A stretch of 64,000 nt of DNA from Daedaleopsis sinensis (taxonomy: Eukaryota > Basidiomycota > Agaricomycetes > Polyporales > Polyporaceae). Shown one piece after another: positions 10,201 through 17,702 of the stretch. The stretch lies in contig CM066310.1 in the NCBI GenBank assembly GCA_033807695.1, positions 2,852,001-2,916,000 on the forward strand. Direction: 5' to 3'. Each line of letters opens with the position of its first letter. Position 1 is the first letter of the stretch. The notes under the pieces were generated by a model. The model was not told where the DNA came from. It made no database searches and worked only from the letters and a program-made list of their open reading frames with translations. The translations under genes were made by a program, and so were the position numbers.

Positions 10201-11205
10201 CAGACAGGACCGACCAGCGAAGTTGTCTGCGAGTTGATCGGTGAATGGTGGGACTCCAGAGTGTTGAATAGTGACGGCGTTGAGTGGTTCGAGGGAATGA
10301 ACCATTCGGAGTGTCGTTCCATCCTTTTTGAGCACACAGAAGTGTCTTGAGCGATACGAGGAGTTGGACGGTTCGTAGACACCTGCTTCTTCCTTCTTTC
10401 GAACTATGTCGCAGATTGCGTTGTGGAGACCTGGAGGCGGTGGAAAGTTCTTGATGACCCAAGGTTTGTGCGGGATCGTAGGGATGGGGACGTCTGGGAA
10501 GAAGTCGCGCCGGAATGTTCCTCGTTCGGAATCATCCCACGCGAAGCCGTCGTTCTGTAAACACATAAGATGGTGTAGGAGTGCGAGCTCCTCCTCCCAA
10601 AGAAAGTCGCCAGCGTGATTCGCGTCGATGATTGCCTTTCGAGCAGCCGTGTAGCGGCCGGTCGGAACGAAAGGTGGAGGATGGGTAGGGAGCTCGGGCA
10701 TCTCGGCGAGAGGGTCTCCCGTGATGTTGCGGACGATTCGGAACTCAGCAGGCAGAGGAGCTAGGACTGGCTTTGTCTTCTTGTCAACGGGTTTGTATTT
10801 TTTCTTCGTAGCTGCAAAGAGAGGAACGGCAGGACGGGACGTAGGAGGGCTATCGGAAGCTATGTGATAAGGATTTAAGTTGGCAGCCGCACGAACGTGA
10901 GAGTGAATTGAGAAAATTGGAACTGATGACGGGAGGAGCGAGTGTTGAGAATTTTCGGTTGTAGCTGGCGGTGGGACGGTCGAGGTAGCAATATATGGAT
11001 TTTGGGCGTAATGGGAGTGTAAGCTGTCGAAAGCAGGAATGTGATTATAGTAGGTTTGATATGGGAAAGAAGGGTCACAGAGCGCATCGGTCCTCAGATG
11101 AGTTGGGTCGCACACCGAGAGATATAGAAGGTCGATCGTAGAGTCGTCGTCGGTAGAGTCGAGAATGGAATAGGCTTCTATGATGGGCTCGTCGTCGTCG
11201 AGCAT
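7231..11205 (-). CDS. pol: Pol polyprotein: RT, RNase H, integrase
   Basis: This uninterrupted frame of 1324 codons starts at an ATG 42 nt past the gag stop. RT spans about 240-420, with motif A LDLYVGYD (Asp339) and the YxDD box as FIDDV (401-405). RNase H follows with D574 (AVDTS), E619, D645 and D689. The integrase has an HHCC zinc finger (H916, H921, C951, C954) and a DDE core at D981, D1039 and E1074. A GPY/F-like tail (RPRYLGPFVVL) and an acidic C-terminus complete it. All catalytic residues look intact. The pol frame is -1 relative to gag and remains open upstream to 11364, so frameshifting or reinitiation could express it. Confidence 0.92.
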   Translation of the reverse strand: MLDDDEPIIEAYSILDSTDDDSTIDLLYLSVCDPTHLRTDALCDPSFPYQTYYNHIPAFDSLHSHYAQNPYIATSTVPPPATTENSQHSLLPSSVPIFSIHSHVRAAANLNPYHIASDSPPTSRPAVPLFAATKKKYKPVDKKTKPVLAPLPAEFRIVRNITGDPLAEMPELPTHPPPFVPTGRYTAARKAIIDANHAGDFLWEEELALLHHLMCLQNDGFAWDDSERGTFRRDFFPDVPIPTIPHKPWVIKNFPPPPGLHNAICDIVRKKEEAGVYEPSNSSYRSRHFCVLKKDGTTLRMVHSLEPLNAVTIQHSGVPPFTDQLADNFAGRSCLGLLDLYVGYDHRRIAEEYRDLTTFMTPFGARRLVTLPMGWTNSVPIFHDDVTHILQDEVPHITIPFIDDVPIRGPATRYELPNSPFFETIPENPRIRRFVWEQLGNVNRIVQRMKYCHGTFSGPKAFLCIAEGPVVGHYCTYAGRRPEPSNYDKIINWGPCRSVSEVRAFLGTVGVARSFIRNFGKLAAPLTQLTHKSAVFHWGPEQIQAQDDLKDALIHSPALRPLDYESAAEVILAVDTSIIAVGFLLAQCDLDNPARRYFARFGSIVLNTRESAYSQPKLELYGLYRALKASKRLLIGLRNLVVEVDAKYIKGMLNNPDEAPSSSMNRWIVTILTFQFRLVHVPGVMHGPDGLSRRTTQPADSADPPEDEDDWIDKLNGLMNIINPAPHTLLSLPNTATLPLRSEQSPPSPIAHLFPLLSLITTHPPLSLEKPIQHATNTRNYKTNSPIVNSPSIYNPIKPNTVFASDSCPAPMLALAFAPTQHDPSISSSTSAPSPTTAIPRSSVAGLEDSRLRQIIHFLRTLSPPPALSEQALQTFTRQAARFYLKKDQLFRRHAAGQDKLVIGPEKRLALLKQAHDDVAHKGIYATNALLSERFWWPHLQADVAWYVRTCHLCQVRQLRQISIPPVVATPAPLFTKIYVDTMHLPTSAGFKYIVHGRCSLTGYPEARALRRETGNALADWIFEDILCRWGTLCEIVSDNGTPFVKALTHLEKQYGVAHIRISGYNSRANGLVEHPHFDVRQALFKASNGDQSKWSRHLHHVLWADRITVRRRLGCSPFFAATGCHPILPLDITEATYLFPVPEGMLSTTQLIGSRARALARRQEDLSRIHSDVYAARLHTARQFERDHQNTIRDFNFSRGALVLVRNTAIEKALNRKMRPRYLGPFVVLSRNRGGAYIIAELDGAVFDRPIAAFRLLPYLARTSIELPWIDADAYLDISTSRLREMEASDSLGDDDEEAPEPPQDDADDEPRPQQLEDQLHEL

Positions 11206-11246
11206 GCCAGTGGAGACGATGATCGCAACTTCTCCCTGATCCGGAA

Positions 11247-13922
11247 TCAGATCATCGAGTCGCGAAAATCCGCTGAGGAGTGTTGCTCCATATCCATGCT
11301 TCGTCGGAACTGAGGCTCCTCGCGAGGTGTGGTCGGCAACACGGACTTCTTTCCTGTGTTCGGGTCATGAATGGTGATGGTCGCGGAACCGTCGCGGCGG
11401 GTTTGAACGATGCTTTCGAGGAGAACGTCGAACGGACGACCAAGGAGGACGTCATACGCTGGTGATTGCAGAACGTGCATCTGAAGATACACTGTGATGT
11501 CGCCGAAGTTGACCGGTACGTTACGAGCAAGGCCTAGGGAGAAATTATTGGTTCCGTTGGCGTTTTCCATTTTGAGGCGGAAGTCGGGGTCGTATGCGAG
11601 TCCACTGTGATGGCAGAAGTCCTCGGACATGCTGATGATGGCGGACCCCGTGTCCATAGTGCAAGGTACCGAGAGGTCTCCTGGAAACAATCCTTTGACG
11701 GAGCGAATGGCTGCAGAGGTCAGTGCGGTATGAATCGGAGGCATGGTTTCTCCCGGCGCGAGCGATTTCAAGAGTTGCTCTGCAGGGTCTTGTATGACGA
11801 GAGAACCCGGTGGAGGTATCGAGGGCTGGATTGCCGTTGTTCCGCGTACTTGCTGATTCGAGCTCGAGGTTGATGTCTGCTGATAAGTAGTCGGCATGTC
11901 GGAGAGGAAGATGCTTGCTCGCTTCCCAGATAGGTCGTCCTCGAGGTCGACAAGCATTTCGTCGTCATCCGAGAAAGGAAGCTCCAATCCATGTTGTAGC
12001 AAGGTCGGCTCGATCGGAAGGCGTCGCGAGGTAACCGCCTCTCGAATGGCCTGGCGAATTTCGGGGGCGAGAGCGAAGAGCTCTTCCTGCGATAGAGAAA
12101 CGGGTGACTGTAAGCAGCGTCGGAATACATTGGCCGCGTGCTTCGGGTCGTAGATTGGTGCCATAGCGCGGTACGCTGTGTCGGGCTTCTTCACAGCGGG
12201 TGCTTTCGATGGTGGAGCTGCAAAGTTACGTTTCTGAGGAGGGGCATAGGTCGCATCGCGCGCAGACGCGAATGGATGCTCCGGATGGATAGCTGGGCTG
12301 GGAGGTTTGTCGTTTGCTCGAGTAGCTGGGACGACCGTCGGAGATTGGCGTGAGCTGTTGATTTCAGGCTCCTCCGGGATCTCCTCGATGCGTGACTGAT
12401 TCGCAGGGACCCGGGCGACTTCCTCCGGCTCCTCGAACCGTACCTGTCGTCGCTGAGCTCTTTCCGATCGCTCTGCAGTTGCTTTCGCGCGATGTTCGTC
12501 TCCACTGGGTCGAGCGGTTTGTGCGAAAAGTTCCGTAGCTGCCACGGTGCCTGGGATGTCGCCTCGTGAGAAGACTGGAGGACAGTCGACGACGTTGAAG
12601 AATAGCTGGGTTGTCGGAGATGTAGCGGGCGTGTCGCGGTTGTTGGCCTCCGGATGTGCCTTGTAGTATTCGTGTACTCGTTCACGAAGGTTCGCGCCCG
12701 CGGTCGCATTGGGAACGTAGCGTCCAGAACGTAAAACGACTTGGGATTGATCGTTCCGACTGATGAGTCCTGCCGCAATGTCTTCGTCCACCGCCGGACA
12801 GTAACGGATCCCGTGTGAGCCGTCGCTGCAGTAGATACACCCATCCGGAAGTCGAGCTGCCGGGAAATGAGGTAGGTTCTGTCGCGAAGACGGTGGCGTT
12901 TGTGCGAGCTGCAGTTGGATGAGCTTATTGATGGCTTCTGTGAGTTGCTTCGTGTCGGACGTCTCGCCAGATGCAGATTTCGTGACAGCCTGCTGCTGAG
13001 CCGTGATCGACGGAGTCTGATTGCTCTGCGCATCGAGAACGTGAGTGGCTGCGTCGGTGACATCGTCAATGGGGTAGGGCTTGCGCGGATATTCGGTATC
13101 CGGGCACTTGAGTTCTAGACGGCGAAGTACTTTCTCTCGGAGGTTCGGGGGCAGTCCGGAGAGGAATAAACGGTCGCGTTCGTCCTCTCTGAGGGTGTCG
13201 TTTTTGACGAGGTAGTTCCCGATGTTCCGGAACTTCCGGCTATACGTAGAGAGAGCTGAGGCGGATGTGAGACGACCCCCAGCGGAGACCCGGACAATTT
13301 CGTGTAGGTCACTGATGGCATAGAGGCGCCTCCCGTTGCTTCCCAGGTATTCTGCCTTGACGGCTGTTTGAAAGGCTTCGTAATCGGGTAGAGTTGCTTT
13401 TGCGGAAGGCAAGTCCCTCCAGACTTGCTTTTCTTCGCTAGGAGCATACCGGATGGCGTGAGCGATACAAGCGTCGTCGTCGGTTCCACCAGATAGTTTG
13501 GCCTCTTCGAGAAGAAAATTCAAGTCCTCAAAGAAATCTCGGATCGTCTGTGGTTTGTCGGCATCGAATGAGGGTGCGCCAGGCGCTCCACGCGGTGGCA
13601 TCCGGAAATCGTTTGTTGCGGGGGTAGACATCGTCGCCACAGTCGAATTCAGGGCTTGAATGGTGTGTTGACGTTGTCGTAACTCGTCGAGAACGGTACC
13701 GAATATTGGTAGGAACGAGGGAAAGCCGTCGATTTCAAGAGGTAGGTCTATTAGCTGGGATGGAGAGAGCACCAGATCGCTAGTGTCGTCCACTTGGAAA
13801 GGGGTAGGAGTGTCGAGACCTCGGACGGGTTCTTGCTCGAGTTCTTCGTCGTCGGAATCCGGCTTAGTCTCAGCGGTCCAGACGGCGTCACGAAGTCGAA
13901 AGAGATTCTCGGGTGTGCTCAA
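11247..13922 (-). CDS. gag: Gag polyprotein with zinc knuckle and protease
   Basis: This 891-codon frame holds the structural Gag. Coiled/helical retrotransposon Gag sequence runs at about 120-300. A perfect CX2CX4HX4C zinc knuckle (CIYCSDGSHGIRYC) is at 362-375. A basic/acidic linker follows, then a retropepsin-like aspartic protease with DTGSA at 757 and VLLGRP near 826. The protease therefore sits at the end of the gag ORF rather than in pol. The frame has no ATG near its start: it opens at 14003 and position 13922 is TTG, and the first in-frame ATG is at 13631 (residue 98). Either an indel or an uncommon start is likely. The last 118 nt overlap the open pol frame. Confidence 0.85.
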   Translation of the reverse strand: MSTPENLFRLRDAVWTAETKPDSDDEELEQEPVRGLDTPTPFQVDDTSDLVLSPSQLIDLPLEIDGFPSFLPIFGTVLDELRQRQHTIQALNSTVATMSTPATNDFRMPPRGAPGAPSFDADKPQTIRDFFEDLNFLLEEAKLSGGTDDDACIAHAIRYAPSEEKQVWRDLPSAKATLPDYEAFQTAVKAEYLGSNGRRLYAISDLHEIVRVSAGGRLTSASALSTYSRKFRNIGNYLVKNDTLREDERDRLFLSGLPPNLREKVLRRLELKCPDTEYPRKPYPIDDVTDAATHVLDAQSNQTPSITAQQQAVTKSASGETSDTKQLTEAINKLIQLQLAQTPPSSRQNLPHFPAARLPDGCIYCSDGSHGIRYCPAVDEDIAAGLISRNDQSQVVLRSGRYVPNATAGANLRERVHEYYKAHPEANNRDTPATSPTTQLFFNVVDCPPVFSRGDIPGTVAATELFAQTARPSGDEHRAKATAERSERAQRRQVRFEEPEEVARVPANQSRIEEIPEEPEINSSRQSPTVVPATRANDKPPSPAIHPEHPFASARDATYAPPQKRNFAAPPSKAPAVKKPDTAYRAMAPIYDPKHAANVFRRCLQSPVSLSQEELFALAPEIRQAIREAVTSRRLPIEPTLLQHGLELPFSDDDEMLVDLEDDLSGKRASIFLSDMPTTYQQTSTSSSNQQVRGTTAIQPSIPPPGSLVIQDPAEQLLKSLAPGETMPPIHTALTSAAIRSVKGLFPGDLSVPCTMDTGSAIISMSEDFCHHSGLAYDPDFRLKMENANGTNNFSLGLARNVPVNFGDITVYLQMHVLQSPAYDVLLGRPFDVLLESIVQTRRDGSATITIHDPNTGKKSVLPTTPREEPQFRRSMDMEQHSSADFRDSMI

Positions 13923-14047
13923 TCGAGGGGAACGGTGCGGGGTTGTGAAGGGATCCGTGGTGAAAGAGGTTGAGGGGGGGTAAAGGGGGAAAAGGAAGGG
14001 TGCCTAGGGGCTGACCGGGTGCGGCTAGACTTTTGAAGTCTGAAAAC

Positions 14048-14064
14048 CCTCGCGGTGGGCTCCA
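14048..14064 (-). other. Primer-binding site of the retrotransposon
   Basis: TGGAGCCCACCGCGAGG on the minus strand starts 3 nt after the 5' LTR and begins with TGG, the complement of a tRNA CCA end. The tRNA is not identified. Confidence 0.7.
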
Positions 14065-14067
14065 ATA

Positions 14068-14731
14068 TGATACGTCTGACCTGCCGCTAAAGAGGTCTGA
14101 ACAAGGGGAGGGGAACGACTGGACGAGTCCGTCCGGAAGTAGTACCTAGGCAGCAGAAGAAGGGTGAGTAGTAGGGGAGTCAGAGGGGAGGGGATCCCTA
14201 AACAGAGATGAGGAGAGACAGGCGCAGCGACAGCGGAGACGATGGTCGAGGGTCGAAGGGCGAAGGTCGAGAAGCGAGACGAGGGACGAGGCGAGCGCGG
14301 CTGACGAGGGGAGCAAAAAGCTACTATTCGGGGTCTCGGTCACGGAACCTATGTACTCTACGATATAGGAGCTACTAGTCGCATCTGTAAGATGGTCAGT
14401 CAGCATCAATACGACGTAAAGGAGTCGGGCTCGGAGGCTCTACGTGGCGGACGAATGAAAGAGGAAAGAGCGGAGTAAAGGTGGCGGGCGGATACTAAAG
14501 ACGCGGTCACGTGGGCGCGTATGTCGCGGACGGAAAACAAGCTGAAGCGGATGCACGATAAAGGGAAGGACGTCGGGGAGAGCGGCGAGCGGGAAAAGGA
14601 GTAGATGGGTCTAGATGGGTACGGGAATCTATATGCGGTAGGGCTATCATGGTCGGGCCTCGGGTCTGAGTGGGTCGCGTCGGGTGTGTGCGTCCGTGCT
14701 GAACCTGGCCAAACGCCTGTGCTGCCCATCA
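14068..14731 (-). repeat. 5' LTR
   Basis: It is 664 bp and starts TGATGGGCAGC on the minus strand. It differs from the other LTR only at 14072, 14621 and 14711, in each case A here versus G there on the plus strand. Confidence 0.95.
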
Positions 14732-15236
14732 TCGCGAGCTGGAGGAGGATGACGAGCACGCCGGACCAGTACACCCAGTCGCGCGCGGGCACGCCCGCGG
14801 CGCGCGTGGGGTCCGTGTGGAAGAAGGCGACGGTGAGCGAGCCGCCCTTGAACTTGCGGGCCTCGCTGTCGCGCAGGAGGCGGCCGAGCACCCAGGATGC
14901 GTTCTCGCGCGTGTAGCCCGTCTTCGCGTTCACGACGTACGACGGGCAGTCGGGCTGCGGGAGGAGGCGGCCGTCGCCGACGGCGGAGGAGAGCGCGGAG
15001 ACCGAATACGCAAGCCAGCCGAAGGAGAATGCGACGGGGCAGAAGGGCCCAGGGCCGGTGCCTGCGAGCTGGGCGACGGCGCGCTGGACGATGTCGCCGC
15101 CGATGACCATGAGGACGGAGAGGATGTCCTCGGGGTTCTGCCATGAGCTGGCCTGTTCAGAGAAGGTGGTGTTTGTGTTTAGAGCATTGCGTGGTTGTAT
15201 AGAGGCAAGCAGACGACGTAGCAGGGGTGGGGGCAT
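14732..15236 (-). pseudogene. Retrotransposon-split membrane protein, 5' half
   Basis: This is the N-terminal half of the gene whose remainder is at 5516-6397. It starts MPPPLLRRLLASIQPRNALN at 15236, then gives a hydrophobic segment and the conserved DCPSYVVNAKTGYTREN, GGSLTVAFFHTDPTRA and the TM segment WSGVLVILLQLA. There the LTR begins, and the frame then runs falsely into it. An upstream in-frame ATG at 15401 exists, but the TATA box at 15301 favours 15236. The intact paralogue at 26752-27765 aligns across it (TVINVKSGYARTN). If transcribed, it would yield a truncated protein with LTR-encoded residues. Confidence 0.8.
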
Positions 15237-15300
15237 AAGGTCATGGGCATGAGGGTCGGGCAAAAGGGGAGGAGACGATGGTGGAAGTTCGAGCTCAAGA

Positions 15301-15307
15301 TATATAT
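15301..15307 (-). promoter_or_regulatory. TATA box of the split gene
   Basis: The minus strand reads CATATATATC, 65-71 nt upstream of the chosen ATG at 15236. This position supports that start over the ATG at 15401. Confidence 0.5.
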
Positions 15308-15401
15308 GTATTTTGTTCGCACAGCGCTCAAGGATATTTGTCCTCGTGGAGGATTGGTGGAGGAGTTTAGAACGCGACATGTTGAACTTGTGGCAATGCA
15401 A

Positions 15402-15842
15402 CGCACATCATAATATCCTCGATACCATTGCATATTAGCTGACCATCAATAAGTATCGACACTCAAATGAATGGTGTCAATGATCGAGCAGATTGGGGCC
15501 ACGAATTCTCGCCGTGAGTGAAGGCTTGCGCGCGCCTAGGCTGGGAGAACTTGCGGTGCGCTGCCGTTACCCCGACCTAGAACTTACGCAATGGGAGACT
15601 CCGAAAAGGAAGTTTTGGGCTATTAGGTCAACAGTTGGATATATATCGGTACCTATACCAGGTAACAGTAAGTATATCTGACAGTCCTCGGAATAAGTAC
15701 ATAGTCATCAAGTTCGTGAAAGGTCCGTGAACGTTTGGCGGTGCACATGCATATGTGCACAGGTCCAGTACACTGATAGCATTCGATCGCCGATCGCAAC
15801 CTATAAGCAGTGGAAATTTGACGGCTTCAAGGTCCCCGGCGG
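15402..15842. other. Intergenic; nothing recognised
   Basis: About 440 bp lie between two minus-strand genes. Short open frames here show no family resemblance or splice continuity. Confidence 0.4.
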
Positions 15843-16600
15843 TTACATCTGGTCAATGCCCTCGGCGCACAATCCGCACGCCATGCATTCCAGACATGCT
15901 GTGCGCATTAATTGAGTACTTGAGAAAAGTATGAGTGACATTGGGACGTACCGAGGCCACCACAGCACGCGCAAAGATAGCACGGGCAGCACAGCGGATT
16001 CTCGAAAGCGCCTGTTGAACACAGGTGTCGCATATTAGTAGCTGCATTACCCACTTGGTCGTGTGCACGGTCAAACGTACCTCGGCAGCACCAAGCGCTA
16101 AGACATACAGCGGCGAACAAGACGAGCACGAGACCGACGAAGATGACGATCAAATAGTCTGCAGTTGAACTTTAGTACGACGAAGCGGACGCAGATCACC
16201 ACTGAACAGCGAACGGAGACTCACATTTCCGGTCGATAAACACGTTATTGTTCCCACTGCCGCTGCTGCTTCCGTTCGACTGTCTCTTGACGAAGCCGCT
16301 CATCGTCGCCCATGCGCCACCGGTGCCGTCTTCGGACAGTCCAAGCGTGTTCAGCCACGACCCCTCGTTGAAGAGCGCGTCCCACAAGCATGCGGCGAAG
16401 GCGAGCAGAAGTAAGGCGAAGATAGCGAGAAGAATCGCAGTCACTATGCGACGGGGCCGCGCCCTGCCGTTGCGTCTTCCTGCGGAAGCCTGGGCGTAGT
16501 GACCGTGTTGATGTTGGTGCGAGCAGCCCTTCTCGTTGCCGTATTCGCACACAGCGACTACGGGAGAGCTGATCGCATAAGGTTGGGATGTCACGGGCAT
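15843..16600 (-). CDS. Small cysteine-rich two-TM membrane protein
   Basis: Four exons join in frame (16600-16225, 16158-16081, 16011-15952, 15898-15843) to give 189 residues. The N-terminal region is soluble and His/Arg-containing. A first membrane segment, VTAILLAIFALLLLAFAACL, is followed by a Ser/Gly/Asn linker and a second segment, YYLIVIFVGLVLVLFAAVCL. The C-terminal tail is packed with cysteines: ENPLCCPCYLCACCGG and LECMACGLCAEGIDQM, with CC pairs that suggest palmitoylation or metal binding at a membrane face (inference). I do not know a named family. The exons encoding the tail are only 56-78 nt each. Confidence 0.75.
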
Positions 16601-17702
16601 TGTGGGGAGCTGGAAGAGAGTCAGTCGGTGAACCTCTGACTGGCGGCAGGTAGTATTTATGTATTGGAAATGCCAAGCATACGAGAATGAGAAATGCTGC
16701 AGGGAGGACTTCTTGCGCAGCCCATCACCACTGGCCACGGGCAAAGGCAATGCTCAGGCGCGGCAATTAACTCTGCGCCGGCGTAAGTAAAGTTCGAGGC
16801 TTGAGTCGCGTGCAACTCAATAGGGGTAGCGGCTCTGCATTCATGGGAGATTATGAGGGGATATGCGGCCCTCGGACAGGCGACTCGGATCCAGCGCAGG
16901 ACGGACAGCCTGTGTAGCTGCGCACCCTGGCTAGATCATGCCTAGGTCCTGTCTTTAGGTCCCAAAATGGAGAAATTTTCCATATATCCAACACGCATGA
17001 GGTTCGAGCAGGTAGAAGGCCCTACTACACTTAAGTCGGTGGAGCGCGGGTCAAACAACGTTGGGGAGAGGGCAGCACGTGGATGAAGATTTGGAGAACG
17101 ATGGACTATTATCTGGTGTACAACCATCCTTGCAAGCCGACAACTGTTGAGGCCACCGCCCTAGGACAGCGTGAAGCTTGTTCTGAACGACCTCCTCCGC
17201 CACAACGAGTTGGGTTATCCCACACGAACGACTGATGACGATGTAGAGTTGCTAACTTCCGGAAGGATAGACCAGTGCCTCGGAGCATCTCCAGTAGCCT
17301 TCTAGATCTCCGCGAATTTCAACACAATCGTTGGCACCCGCCTCGGATGTGCATCTGGTACATGGAGCCTTGCTTGCCATCGAGAAGAATTGCGTATATA
17401 ATACGTAGAAGGAACTCACCAGCGAAGTAATATCTTGCAACTATCTGGAGGATGAACCGATGATGTTCTAGGATACAGCGGTGAGTAGTAGAGTCGAGAT
17501 GGAGAAGGAGGAAGCAAGGAGAGCAACGCAGCGGCGCAGCGCCCATCCGAGTTATGACGTAGGACGAAGCGCTCGTGCAGGTACAACCAGCCGGGCCAGA
17601 CACGGAGCGTGCCGGCCGGTGGCCGGCGCCGAAGCGAGCCAATCACGGCCGGGAAGTGACGGGTCGCCGAAGAGACAACCTCAACGACTCGAGCAGGTGA
17701 GA
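16601..17702. other. Intergenic between divergent genes
   Basis: About 1.1 kb holds the promoters of the cysteine-rich protein gene and the bromodomain gene. The open frame that continues upstream of 17703 to 17481 is basic and low-complexity, and looks like 5' leader rather than coding sequence. Confidence 0.4.

Larger units (their letters stand above)
6398..14731 (-). mobile_element. Ty3/gypsy LTR retrotransposon, near-intact
   Basis: This 8334-bp element lies on the minus strand with 664-bp LTRs at both ends, TGATGGGC...CATCA. The LTRs have no indels and differ at three positions. It has a tRNA-type primer-binding site beside the 5' LTR, gag and pol ORFs in order (PR in the gag ORF, then RT, RNase H, integrase), and a polypurine tract next to the 3' LTR. 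The target duplication is TCGC, or ATCGC if the terminal A is shared (6393-6397 and 14731-14735). RT before integrase places it in Ty3/gypsy (Metaviridae-type). No chromodomain is evident after the integrase. It inserted in the same orientation as the gene it interrupts. Confidence 0.95.

Noticed and set aside
14406..14731. Continuation of the 5' half of the split gene into LTR sequence
   Set aside because: The identical frame occurs in the other LTR at 6736-7062. It is LTR sequence read by chance, not host protein.
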